A stretch of 64,000 bases of DNA. Origin: Stenopsyche tienmushanensis (Eukaryota > Arthropoda > Insecta > Trichoptera > Stenopsychidae). The position numbers were made by a program, and so were the translations under genes. Positions 33,181 to 43,995 of the stretch are shown piece by piece. The stretch's first letter is position 1, and the number at the start of each line of letters is the position of its first letter. The stretch covers positions 496,001 through 560,000 of the forward strand of contig WACJ01000110.1 in NCBI GenBank assembly GCA_008973525.1. The letters run 5' to 3'. The notes beneath the pieces were generated by a model. The model searched no databases. It saw only the letters and a list, made by a program, of their open reading frames with translations, and had not been told where the DNA came from.

Positions 33181-34435
33181 TGCGACACATTTATCACCAG
33201 ACTCAACGCTTTCATCTAGATCAAAGGTGGATTTATCGAATATTTAGCTTGGATATTGTGTTTAAAATTAGCTCGCTTGACGTGTACAGTTGCAGATTAT
33301 CGATTTTTTAAATTGCAAAAATAACTTGAGTTAAAAGGATTGCATGCGACGAGGTGGAATGACAGTTGACAGTAATGCTTTTGAAGAATTCTGTCCATGA
33401 TATTCTGCGGATTTGACAGTCGGAGCTTTCAAAAAGCTGCGATTCGACAAAATAACATACCATTCGTCATGCATTGTAAAATTGATCTGCTATATTTTTA
33501 CTCAAAGCGTGCAAATATAATGGCAAATTCACACGACTGTTACATTTGACACGGATCTGTGCAAATTCTTCACGGTTATATACCGATAGTTGTATTCAGG
33601 TTCGTAATGGTATGATTGAAGTTTTTGATTGGGGTATGAATTCAAAATTAATGTGATAACATTACACTGGAGTCATCTGAACACTGTCATTGGTTGGAAT
33701 ACGTTATGCTCTGTAATCATGCATGATTCGCTACTAACCCACTCTGGATTAATTTTGGACTTGTGCATTATTAAATTTATAATTGTGCGGCCGTTAATGG
33801 GTTAATACATATTCCGATAATTAAATAGAGAGTTGATTAAGGCGTGTCGTGATCGAACGAGCTTATTTATCTAATCCGTCAGTGCGGTTCATTTCGCTCT
33901 GGTGTTATTGAACGTCGATATATGTTGAAGGGTTGTCATTTCTTTCGCGTCGAAAATGTATTCTTAGGGGCGCAAATTGATTATCCATTAAAAAAATAGG
34001 ACGAAAAATAATTTTCCTGGATTCCTGGATTTTTGCCTAGGCGGTATTTGCTCAATCGGTCAAAGAGCAGGCGTAGGAGTCCGACAATTGGATTATATAA
34101 TAATGAACGGACATGTAAAATAACAGCGTATTAAAAAACGATTAAGAGATCTCTGCATAGATCATTGGTGTGAAGTATGCAGTCGCTTAGATGTGCAGTA
34201 ATTATTATAGATCATGGAGATGCAGCCGCCGAATATGCCCAATTAAAACAGTCGAAAATTCTGATGTCATCATACATTGCCTGATTAACTTTTCATCCGC
34301 TATTTCGTAACTACTTTTAATAAGCCGATGTTAATATTTGAATTTTTTCACACGCTCATTTTTATGTTCTGCCAAATAAGCTGATTGTAAAATTGACGGT
34401 GTGCATATTTTTGGCTTGCAAATTCATGGGATGAA
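33181..34435. other. No feature seen
   Basis: AT-rich, without recognised repeats. Confidence 0.4.
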
Positions 34436-34798
34436 TTGATGATGACAGTTATTCCGACTGCGAATGTCGCAATTAATGACTGTGAATTGCCAATGAGGCA
34501 ATATGCTAAATATTCTTTGAATATATCATGTCGATACGCAATAATTTTTCAATTTCTAACATGCCTTACTGTGTTACTTTCGATAAAAATATCATTCACT
34601 AAGGATATTAAAATGGTGGAAAATGGACTATATGGATATAAAAATGATGGTCCTCTTCTGACACAAACGTACAATGTAAAATATTTAAAAAGGTTGGGAT
34701 TTTATTTTCAGAATGTCAAAGAATACTGCGTGGAAGAGATTTTGGATCTGACACCATTGGAAGCGAAAGGCCACGCCATGATTTTTAGTCGAGAGTAG
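34436..34798 (+). other. Unassigned 120-codon open frame
   Basis: Starts MMMTVIPTANVAINDCELPM. A hydrophobic stretch (residues about 33-52) could be a membrane segment; the second half is charged (GYKNDGPLLTQTYNVKYLKR). It ends with a TAG after SRE. It sits in otherwise unique sequence, with no splice or promoter signal that I can defend. I recognise no family. It is longer than most chance frames here, but still within what chance allows. Confidence 0.15.
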
Positions 34799-34974
34799 TC
34801 GTATTTTCTACAGCTTTTATCAAGCTTGCTTTGGTCATATTTTAGGAAGCGAGTTGTCTGTTAAGTCCCGCAGTTAGGTCAGTATCTGAACGACTAATAA
34901 ACAAATATTTGATCATAGATCCAATCTTGAACCACGCGTAAATGTTTAAATAATACAATTTATCATATGTAAGT
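34799..34974. other. No feature seen
   Basis: Short AT-rich spacer. Confidence 0.4.
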
Positions 34975-35420
34975 CATAGTCATCAAACTATTTTTCAACG
35001 TAATCGCCGTCGACATCGAGACATTTCTATTGTAGAGACACCAGATTTTGTATGCCAGTGTCATAGACCTCCGCCATCATCTCTTTTTTGATTATCTTTT
35101 GGTTTCTAAAATGCAGTGACACATTCACGTCTCATTTTCAGGCACCCATCTCGCAAATAACTTCTTATAGCCAAGTTTTTCCCATATAATATCAGGAAAT
35201 TCTTTGTGGAGATCGTCGAAACACGGCGGTCATCTCGCACTTATTCTTTAATTTTTTGCACAAGTTCGTCAGAAATCACTGATGGTCTCCCATTCCTTGC
35301 CTCGTCGTGATTATCAGTATGATATTCTCTGAACAACCTTTTTTTGTTAGCAAAGAGGGTAAATCTTTAACCGGTTGACACACACTGTCTGGAATGACGA
35401 TTTTCCCAATTAATGAACGG
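34975..35420 (-). pseudogene. mariner transposase remnant, different subfamily
   Basis: The minus strand from about 35310 reads HDEARNGRPSVISDELVQKI then a stop and VRDDRRVSTIS. Next is YGKNLAIRSYLRDGCLK, corresponding to the E-LGY-K--ARWVPK linker, then a jump to a C-terminal block near 35080-34980 (MSRCRRRLR-like). The GRPS--SDELV pattern differs from the GQPNEVTT-SKMV pattern at 8.5-9.0 kb, so two mariner lineages are present. The catalytic core is deleted. Confidence 0.6.
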
Positions 35421-35551
35421 AGTTAAATTGGAGTTAAATCATTGCTAGAATACACAATTATTATTGTTTTGAATCAATGACATTGATTGTTGACAGTAGC
35501 GTTATCTGCCTCATTTCAATTCCCAGAGAAGTTTGAGAGTTTTTGAGTCGC
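35421..35551. other. No feature seen
   Basis: Short spacer before the TTAA-2 MITE. Confidence 0.4.
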
Positions 35552-35555
35552 TTAA

Positions 35556-36010
35556 CCCCTAAAGGAGTACTATCCCAGGGCCTGGGACCCTCGCCTCCAC
35601 TTATTCAGAAAGAGCACTCTTGTACATTGAGCTCGGAGATAGACAGAGACAGAGAGAGAACGTAGCGCAGTTCGGGAGACAGAGACGGATAGCTTTCCCC
35701 GCATACATTGCACGATTGTATAGATCGTTAGCCCAAATTTATCGACTAATAATGATTTCGATTTCAAGTTTGTTATTTGTTTACGCAAAGAAATTACCGA
35801 ATATTTTGTGCTATCGCTGCTTGTGGAATGAGTCTTTGTCCAATTATCATTTCCTTCTAAAGCATGAGCAAATGAATCGATTTCTTGTGTATTGTTTATG
35901 TCAAAAAAAATTACGTGGTCTTGTATGCTATCAACAGTGTTTATTTACAATTGACTCTGTCTCGAATTGAAGATTGTCAAAGGTGCTGATAGGAGCTGGC
36001 AAAAAGTAAT
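35556..36010 (+). mobile_element. TTAA-2 MITE copy, long form
   Basis: TTAA (35552-35555), then CCCCTAAAGGAGTACTATCC. It shares the whole 8039 copy but has an extra segment of about 150 bp (35775-35935; GAATATTTTGTGCTATCGCT to TGTATGCTATCAACAG). This extra piece is also in 15545-15690 and, in part, in TTAA-1 copies. The right end near 36010-36025 (AATCGGTGTAAAGCGA) lacks a clear TTAA. Confidence 0.55.
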
Positions 36011-36180
36011 CGGTGTAAAGCGAAGACGGTATGCATAATCTTATCTGGCGCAAAAAGCAAGTATTATCTGCTGAAGCATGACGGGATTTGACGACTGTGT
36101 ACGTCAAAGTGACCACCATTCTGGTGATAGTGTGGGATATTTACTCACTAAAACTCCCCTCTTCTTCAGCTGCTACCCAG

Positions 36181-36363
36181 CTACTAGTCACATATACTCC
36201 CTGGGTTTCACGCATTCCATGCTCTATCGTCTTTGAGTATTGAAGAGATAATATAGTCAGGCGAAAGCGTCATTACTGTTACCATTGTTGTTGGTTGCTC
36301 CACAATGATGGTAGGCTAGGTAGTAACTCAACGGGAAACGCAGGGAGTATATGTGACTAGCAG
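36181..36363. repeat. 31-bp imperfect inverted repeat
   Basis: The arms are 36181-36211 (CTACTAGTCACATATACTCC...) and 36333-36363 (the complement reads CTGCTAGTCACATATACTCC...). They agree at 28 of 31 positions and flank a 121-bp spacer. Confidence 0.75.
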
Positions 36364-36384
36364 ACGGGAGGAGACGGAAGCGCG

Positions 36385-36470
36385 TGACGACTTCTTCATC
36401 GGAAGAATTTACTGCGATCGAACAAAATGGCCGACAAACACGTGGAACCACACAAAAGCTTCAGGAAAGC
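36385..36470 (+). repeat. TIR-H end, third copy
   Basis: AAAATGGCCGACAAACACG (36424-36442) and the bases before it (GAAGAATTTACTGCGATCGA) match the TIR-H ends at 49009-49050 (inverted) and 49882-49900. The outer part is diverged and no left partner was found nearby. Confidence 0.5.
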
Positions 36471-36850
36471 CTCGTTTATGATTCTGTGGGAATGCTTTTT
36501 GTAAACAAATTGGGCAATGTGTATTTTGACAATATGCCATGTATCTTTGAATTTATTCGCTATTATTAATTTTATATTTTTTGTTGTTGCAGGTGAGAAA
36601 AACTTCATCTTTCAAGCACATTCAACGAATCCTCATCTTTATTCTGGCGGTAATGCTGTTTTTTGTGGAGAATTCCACAACAAGGAAGACTGGTGGGACG
36701 TTAAATGTTTCGCTTTTCATCCGCAAGCATCTCGAGCTCTCATTGTTTACATAATCCTAATTAAAATAATTACCGCTGTATTTCTCACACAATCTTGCAG
36801 GGGATTTTTGTTCATAGTTCTTTGCTTTGAATTTCGTTCGTAATGTGTGG
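36471..36850 (+). other. Unassigned 108-codon open frame
   Basis: A frame at 36517-36843 contains HLYSGGNAVFCGEFHNKEDW then WDVKCFAF. A GTTGTTGCAG at 36583-36592 inside it would be a fair 3' splice site. I find no matching donor and no recognised domain. Confidence 0.15.
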
Positions 36851-37849
36851 GTCTGAAATTATTTAATTAACAATCTCTTGGCCTATTTGCGGAGCAAGTG
36901 ATCAATTTGACGCCTAATCCGCTGCGGCTGACCAAACTTCCTCTGGTTAGATAGCCCTGTAATAGAGATTAATGTAGGCTTTTATTTATTTTTTATTCAA
37001 ATCCTGCTAAATTACTTAATGCCCCTAAACACAATCAAAACCATACGTTTTATATACACACGGTGGGTTTTTTGCCCCTTGGTAGTTCGCGTGCATGTTA
37101 CATAATAATATTCGTGATAACGCCGTGATTATATACTGTGATCGGCCTAAAAGCAGGCGAATTTCTTCCATGCATAAATTTACGTTTTTTTTCCATTCTT
37201 CATCTTATTACGTAATTACGGTATTTTTCGAGTAATTGAAGTGTTGAGCTGTTTACGAATATTCGCCGTCTGTATGTTTGATTTACAGTAATCGTGCAGC
37301 ACTGTGACACACGAAAGGATAATGTATGTGCTCTGACAGGGGCTTCCAATCTGGATGCGACTTGAAAGCTCGAGGCTTCAATACGGGTTCGAAGGATATT
37401 CTTCGACGGTGCAAGAACCGGTTGGTCGAAGGCAAGTGCAGTTTGGCGCCATTGCAGAGTTCAACAGCCGCATCGATAAACAATGCATGGAGATAAGGAC
37501 TGACCTCTTTGAGATGTGTCACATCTTTGCTCAGCGCCGATATCTCGGCTTTTATGTTTGCTTTGGATGCAGGCTAAGTCAATATCGTCGACGATGACGA
37601 TTTTCTACTTTCAATACCGTGTACAATTCAATGGATCATTGCATGTTTCGCAGTCTTTTACGGTAGTTTCATGTTTGAAGAATGAATCATGAAATCGAAC
37701 GATGCAGTTATGAACAATCTGAAGACGTTTCCACCACGTCTGGATCAAAAGAGGAGTAACACCACGTCGTGATGGGTCGATGCACTTTTGCACGTCTATA
37801 TTTAATCTCCAAATCTTCCTTGGAATCGCTTTATAAAAGGATAATTTTA
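36851..37849. other. No classified feature
   Basis: 37270-37600 is open on both strands for about 80 codons (plus 37355-37597; minus 37522-37283). 37611-37853 is open on the minus strand. None shows a family motif that I recognise; it may be a decayed coding element. Confidence 0.25.
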
Positions 37850-38212
37850 ACACGCGCCGCGAAATTTTCTCTCAGGACTGCGCAGCGTGAATAAAGCTTG
37901 TATATCAATAAATGAACCTCAACATTGTTGATATTGTTGGGCCCCATAATAGCGTTCAATTGTTGTATTATTTTATAGAAATACAAGCACTTTTCTATTG
38001 ATCGTTTTTCGCAATATTTCGAGAACATTTATACGTGTACCTTTACAGCTCAACCTTGCCATCGATATGCGAGTGTATGATGAGACAAAAGACACCTGTC
38101 TCTGTCTCCGATGCACTAATCTAAGCATTCAATGTGCGAAAATACTCATTCTTTATCACTCTGTTTAGAGTCCGTTCGCAGCATACGCGGGATTCCTCAT
38201 CAACGAATTAAG
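37850..38212 (-). mobile_element. TTAA-1 MITE copy (inverted)
   Basis: TCTCTCAGGACTGCGCAGCG, GCTTGTATATCAATAAATGA, TACCTTTACAGCTC, GAGTGTATGATGAGACAAAA and GCGGGATTCCTCATCAACGA then ATTAAG follow the TTAA-1 order in reverse. The right terminus is one base from TTAACCCGTTGATGAGG-type; the left one is lost. Confidence 0.6.
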
Positions 38213-38595
38213 GTTTGAATTTCTAAATCATGCTGATAGAATGCATATTGTTGATTAGATGACCTGAATATTTCTTATTATAAACATAATTTTCCTCAAT
38301 TCATCCTCTTGGTTTCTCTTTATCAAATATTTCTTGTGAACTAATCATCTAAGAACTTCATCATGAATTGAAACCACATTGCTTGGAATTTGCTAATAAC
38401 AACCACGAAGACAATGTTTAAGGATATAATTTTATTTTAGAAAGATAACCTACTTTTTTTATTTATTAACCCTCTTAATGCCAGACAATGATAATTCGTC
38501 GTTAACAATGCTTGCTCAAAATGCCAACGACGATATATCGCTGCGTATGCGATAGCATCCTAATATTCGAGTCGCGAGAGAACTTTGTTTCCAAA
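38213..38595. other. No classified feature
   Basis: At 38466 ATTAACCCTCTTAATGCCAG, followed by TTCGTCGTTAACAATG and ACGACGATATATCG, looks like a TTAA-CCC piggyBac-type end with subterminal repeats. No partner end was found. Confidence 0.3.
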
Positions 38596-38597
38596 TA

Positions 38598-39302
38598 TTA
38601 GGTCGAGTCATAAATAATTGCCGATTTCTTTTCAAACATTTATTTAGCTTTAACAAAATAACAAAGCAATATTATTTTATTATATATTCAACATTATTTT
38701 AAAGGGTAACTTATCAATACCCTATTCATAAAATTTACCAGGTTTAGATGATTTTCGATAGCGTGATTCACTTCATCATCATTTAAGAAATTCCACAAAG
38801 AACAAAATAGGTGGTAGTCGATTGGAGCAAGGTCCAGGGATTATGGGTGATGTGATAAGACAGCCCACCCAAGTTCCAGAATTTTTTGCTGGGTCAATTT
38901 TGCGGTTTTGCATTATCGTGTGACAGTATGACATTTTTCCGATTGATGAGAGAACTATTGAGTGTATTTATGGGCGCTGATTATTTCGTTTCGATTTAAA
39001 AACTCGTGGTGGATTATGCCTCGACGATCCCACCATTCACATAATTTATTTTCCCACAAGATCTGTCTACACAAGATTATGTGGCATCCACATTCCCAAT
39101 TTGCTAACCTTCCCCAATTTTTCCAAGTGCCGGCAAATTATTGATTGTATTTAGCTTCCCTGACAATTCCCTTGTTGATTGGCGTGGATTGCTCCATTAA
39201 AACTGTATTAACTACTCACCAATACGGATGACTCCTCAAGGGTATAATTGAATGATTATAACGGTTTTTTTTTTGGCGGCAACTATTTATGACTCAACCT
39301 GA
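38598..39302 (-). mobile_element. mariner element with both ends, 705 bp
   Basis: The left end TTAGGTCGAGTCATAAATAA follows TA (38596-38597). The right end, read inward, is TCAGGTTGAGTCATAAATAG before TA (39303-39304); the inverted repeats match at about 23 of 26 positions. Inside, the minus strand has HP, a stop, then SLDLAPIDYHLFCSLWNFLN and DDEVNHAIENHL, the third catalytic block. The remaining length is about half that of a full mariner (1.3 kb), so the element is an internal deletion. Confidence 0.85.
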
Positions 39303-39304
39303 TA

Positions 39305-39569
39305 GCTTTATACAATATAATATAAAACTCTTGTTTAATAGATAAGTATATTTTGAAGGAGGAATTAATCTGTGTTTGAGAGTTTCAGGTTGGAGTATAT
39401 AACACTTGATCTGGCAGTCTCAGTTTAAGTACAAAGCAAATATATAGGAATAGATAAGCTAAACAAGATACGGTCAACCCTTCTATAGCGTCCAGTTCGT
39501 TTATGGAATATAAAAATAAAATTAAAAATAGATTAAAAAAATCAAATATTATTTTAAAAATATGCCCGA
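39305..39569. other. No feature seen
   Basis: AT-rich spacer. Confidence 0.4.
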
Positions 39570-40190
39570 AGTAACATTAAAGGATCTAACTTGCTGTTGA
39601 AAATGCATACTCAGCCTCCACACTCGTTGGAGGTATCGTCATCAGATATTTAAATGTTAGTTCGTGTTGATGACCGTGTGAGCCCCCATTTTCGTATAAC
39701 ACCATCAATGTGACTGATACAATTCTTTTCTGCTGAGACAGACTAAAACTCGTAAAATTCCTGATTTCCCGACAAATTATTTATTTCCTTTGCTGCAGAT
39801 GAATACTTATATACTATAATACCTTGATGTGATTCATAATTATATTACGGAAAAATATAAAAATTCTGAAGCCCGTATCTATTATATTTCATATCGATAT
39901 TCCCATTATTAGAGTCGAGGTGTAGTAAATACATCACCGGTAGGGAAAGGTTAAAATAATAATTTGAAAAACATATATGTATACATACATAGATTAGACA
40001 GTTACTGCCCCTAGGCGTCGCCTAAGCTCGCCAATTAGTAGTTACGCCACTGTTTTCGAGTGTCCAGATTTCGGTGGGAATATCTCGATTTAGTAGCCTT
40101 CATCGTACTGGTGAGGTGTACGTTTTCAGTTAGATAAAAATTTCAAAACCGAATTTTTCGGGATTACGTTTACTAATCCCGGGATTCATT
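39570..40190 (-). mobile_element. hAT-derived element, copy 3
   Basis: Starts with a decayed transposase tail (CAGCCTCCACACTCGTTGGA, ATCGTCATCAGATATTTAAA). It continues through the conserved core and ACATCACCGGTAGGGAAAGG, CCCCTAGGCGTCGCCTAAGC and TAGTTACGCCACTG. It ends at the hairpin GGGATTACGTTTACTAATCC at 40163; the CAGTAGGG tip is missing. Confidence 0.65.
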
Positions 40191-41107
40191 TGTGGTTTTT
40201 GTGGCAATCAAATTCTGCATAACAATGGTGAATATCACAAATTAGATTAACACAAAAACCAACTAAACTCTCTTTCGCGTAAGATTTTAACTGAACCGAA
40301 AAAAAAATTGATTTCGGTTCAGTTCCGGTTCTAAGTCCTGATTTTTTTTTGCTATTCGCTCCATTTTCGATACTAATAACCAATAATCTTACCCAAACAT
40401 TGGACAAAAATTATGAAATTTAGTCTTCGCTTAGAAGTGACATTATTGACCCTATGGGTAAGTACAGGTCGGTAAACCCGGCCGACTCGGGAAGCAGCCA
40501 TAATATAAATTCACCACTTACGATGTATACATTTTTAACGAACTAATATTGAAAGCATAATTAATATTGTCTGATGTGCGCGGGACAATCCCATTAAAAT
40601 GGGATCGATCAGTGCTTCTCAAAGCCTTTCGTCTATGCAAAAATGTTCATAAACGACGAAATCGCCTTGTGGTCGACGTTGCTATTATTTTAGGATAAAA
40701 ATGTATTCGTTTCAGGTATTATTTATTCATGGCATATGTAAAAACAGCCTCATGAGAATTTCCATTAATACCCGCCTCCCATACAAAATTATGCTTTTTT
40801 GCAGGGCCGCATTAACAGCTTCCGGCTTCTGAATAAATATTTGTTATGCAGATTTAACGGAATGATAATTCTGTATTTCTAGTTACATGGAGCATGTGTA
40901 AAGAAGCCGTCGGAATTAACATACACGTGGTTTTAGAAAGAAAGCATTTTGTACATCCTTTTGTATGGTGTCGGTTATGTGGAGCTAAAAATGTTTCTTG
41001 TGATCGCTATTAGAATTAGATTTATTAAAATTCAGCTTGTAGAGTATTAAAACCAAAGTATAAATATTATGGGCGCGTCTGAATAAGTTTTCAGTGATTA
41101 TCATGGC
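40191..41107. other. No feature seen
   Basis: No recognised repeat or coding signal. Confidence 0.4.
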
Positions 41108-41180
41108 CTAAATTATAACCTGAGTGGCCACAAGGTTTGTATGTCCAATCGGTCCGATTTTGGAACCGCTGATGTAGAAG
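41108..41180 (-). repeat. Rep-E fragment
   Basis: TGAGTGGCCACAAGGTTTGT then ATGTCCAATCGGTCCGAT and CCGCTGATGT match 13476-13530. Confidence 0.45.
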
Positions 41181-41284
41181 ACTGATTGAGTGGGTTGTTT
41201 AAATTTTACAATCGAAAATATTATCGCCTTTATTTTATTGCGAGTCGTAGCGGGCGCCTGCTTTGCCACGCCCTTGTTTCAATA

Positions 41285-41608
41285 TAAAATTTAACCCTTT
41301 ATATCAATAAATAAACCTTAACACTATTGATATTGTTGGGCCTTATAATAGTGTTTCAAATAGAATCACTTTTGGTAACAAGCTGAGTTTTAAGTATATA
41401 ATTGATATATGTGACTTTGTATTATTTATTATGCATGTAAGAATACCACCAACAATTGTATTAAAAATAAAAGCATGGCGTGTAAGGGTACCTTTACAGC
41501 ACGATCTTGCCATCGATGTATGAGTGTATGATCAGACGCAAGACACCCGATTCGAATTCGATCGCAGTATAAGCGTCAATACTCATCAACAGGTTAATGC
41601 ATTGAAAG
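41285..41608 (-). mobile_element. TTAA-1 MITE copy (inverted)
   Basis: TATATCAATAAATAAACCTT, GTACCTTTACAGCACGATCT, GATGTATGAGTGTATGATCA and ACTCATCAACAGGTTAATG follow the family order. The right end keeps GGTTAA but is diverged, and part of the interior is missing. Confidence 0.5.
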
Positions 41609-43017
41609 GACATAAAATGCGAATTGTACAGGACACTTTTCCACATCCGAAAGTAATTAAAACATATATATTGCTCTAAAACGACAGCAAATGTAGCTTG
41701 AATTAATCTATCGTTTCGTTCGTAATCCTCCGAAGCCGAGATTTATTCCCGTCCAAGTCCTTTGAAAAATACAATTATCCCACCTTTATCTCCCGAGGTG
41801 ATCTGTGGCTCAATTAAAAAGAAAGCCCGACAATTACAAGCGATTAGAGCATTTTTAACAGGGTCGTTTTTAACGCGTCGTCAATTTTTATTGGGGCCCG
41901 CGCCAAAGGCGCTGGAAAAAGACCGGTTCGCAGCCTTCAACGGATCGAATTAAGAAATAGATATTTAAGCTAATCAATCACGTTTAATTAAAAATTAATA
42001 ATATTGATCTTTAATAATTAATTATAAGTTTGGCGCTCTTAATGTTTGAGTTCTAACGAGTTTCGTGTTTATTGTGTCATAATGCTGGAGCGATTGCTAA
42101 TAGAAAAGAAACGAGTTGGTTTGGATTCCATTCGTCTTGGTTCTAATTAATATTTTTCATACCTTCCTACCGATTTCTTAGAACGGTTTGGCAATCTACA
42201 TAGATTCGTTTGATGGGGATTTTGGCCTATGACGAAATTTTGATCGTGGATTCTTCTATCGACCGATTTAGTAACACTTCCCCATTCAAATCATAAAATA
42301 ACCATTTGAATGCCTCGAAAACACCGTGCAATAAAAACCAGAGGCGGGTTTTGGCTTATTTTGCTTTTAAATTTTGTCAACACTTATACAACCGTATAAT
42401 GACTTATAAAACGATCATGAATATTTTAATGCATTGTTTATTAGCCATTTGTTTGCTATGCAAATTGAATTAAATAAATAATTTATAAACAAATCATCAG
42501 CTTGGTGTTTGAAGCAACGCGAATGGTTGTTTAAGCATATTTTTCGATAAATATTGAAATAACTATGATATCCCCATATTGGCCTTGGTCACACTTAATT
42601 TCATGCAACTCTCGTTTTGACAGTGTGTTTGTCAAACTAATTTGGCACTTTGACATCTAATTGGCCATTTTATTTGTCAATCAAATATTGAAAATTCATC
42701 GACATTACTCTGCGTTTTTTACAGATTTCATCTGGTTTTGAAGCGTTCATTCCCACCAAAAAATCAATCAATCAATGTTAGCACTTTTTGTTTCATTTAT
42801 GTGACAATTGGATTGTTTATTATTACACTGTATAATAAAAAAAAACAATATTTCAGTACCATTGAACGGTATTATATGCTTTTTCCATGTCTAAGATCCA
42901 ATCGTTCAACAGTTATTTTATTAAAGATGCATTAACCCTATGATTAATGAGGTAATTTTATATCGAGATGAAGACAGATGGAACATTCATATGTTCACCA
43001 CTTATCATACACACAAA
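41609..43017. other. No feature seen
   Basis: No recognised repeat. A plus frame 41762-41953 (63 codons) is unassigned. Confidence 0.4.
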
Positions 43018-43295
43018 TCTAAATTCTCTCAGAACCGCGCAACGTAAATAAATATTGTATATCAATAAATAAACCTTAACACTTTTGATATTGTTGAACC
43101 CCATTGTATTAGAAATAAAAGCACAGCATTGAAATTAAAGCGCTATGGATCGCTTTTCGCAATATTTGAGAATATTCAGACGTTCAGGGGTACCTTTACA
43201 GCATGGCCTTACTATTAGACGCAAGATACTCTTTCCATCTCTGTCTCCGATTCACTAATCTTCGCACTTAATGTGCGAAAACACACCACGACAGC
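43018..43295 (-). mobile_element. TTAA-1 MITE copy (inverted), partial
   Basis: TCTCTCAGAACCGCGCAACG, TATATCAATAAATAAACCTT, GGGGTACCTTTACAGCA and CTTAATGTGCGAAAAC match the family. Both TTAA ends are missing. Confidence 0.5.
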
Positions 43296-43428
43296 CTCGA
43301 CAGCCTCGGTTCCATGTTTAACAACTTCATCGTTTCTGTTGATCGTACTATCGACCTTTGAATTTTGATTTGTCCCAGATTTTATTCCTACTGAATATTC
43401 TTCACATTCAAGTATTTGTATGTTAGTA

Positions 43429-43446
43429 TTTTTTTTTTTTTTTTTT
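43429..43446 (+). repeat. T18 homopolymer
   Basis: Uninterrupted T-run of about 18 bases. Confidence 0.85.
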
Positions 43447-43521
43447 GCGGTGGCTTTTAGCGATCCCTTTTTTATGGTATCATTACCAACCATTGTGACA
43501 TGGTTTTTCATGGCATATATA

Positions 43522-43620
43522 TGTTTTTAAAAATGTGGTTGCCAGCCACATCTCCTGTGGGATTCGAACCCGAGATGATCGGGTTACGAGTCCAACCGCT
43601 TAATGCGGGACTACCATGTT
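43522..43620 (-). repeat. tRNA-derived SINE
   Basis: The minus strand has GGTAGTCCCGCATTAAGCGG, then GGACTCGTAACCCGATCATC and a perfect Pol III B-box GGTTCGAATCC (43570-43560). A tail block GATGTGGCTGGCAACCACAT then TTTTAAAAAC follows. CTCGTAA would be an anticodon loop with CGT, suggesting a tRNA-Thr ancestor. The T-stem pairs only at three positions, so this is not a functional tRNA. The second copy is 57580-57672. Confidence 0.65.
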
Positions 43621-43649
43621 AGTATGCTCAATTATATTATAGTATTTGT

Positions 43650-43690
43650 ACCTGTAGGTAGTCCCGCATTTAAGCGGTCTTATTGGTAAC
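43650..43690 (+). repeat. SINE head, truncated
   Basis: ACCTGTAGGTAGTCCCGCAT then TTAAGCGGTC on the plus strand matches the start of the SINE at 43620 and sits directly at the LINE 3' end. Confidence 0.45.
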
Positions 43691-43995
43691 TCAATCACTC
43701 TGGGGTGACCCAGCTAGCATGAGTTGGGTGCGCGGCTCACCCTGTGTTGTCCACACGCAAAGCAGAATGTGGAACTGTTGAATACAGAAGTAGCAGAATG
43801 ACAGAATGCAAATGGCGAATCCGTCATCCTCAGCAGTCTAGTATATACAGGGAAGAACGGCTACGGTAATAACAGCTAAATAGTTCCTTTGTGTTTAGCG
43901 TAACCACTTCCTTCTTCATTCAACGCACCTTCGGGTGCACGTGGTCTGACACCGATCTTCTTCGGGAACCTCGCCTCCTTTTGGAAGGCGCGGAG
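43691..43995 (-). mobile_element. R1-clade LINE 3' UTR copy
   Basis: Complement blocks: CTCACCCTGTGTTGTCCACA, AGCAGAATGTGGAACTGTTG, AACGCACCTTCGGGTGCACG and CTCGCCTCCTTTTGGA match 5570-5700, 30000-30060 and 32440-32515. ORF2 is absent. Confidence 0.55.

Noticed and set aside
37611..37853. Minus frame (MLKLSFYKAIPRKIWR...) as a mariner remnant
   Set aside because: I could not place any mariner block with confidence; the apparent resemblance was limited to composition.
43522..43620. Functional tRNA-Thr gene
   Set aside because: The B-box is perfect and an anticodon-like CGT loop is present. However, the T-stem pairs at only three positions, no acceptor stem closes, and a SINE tail shared with a second copy follows.
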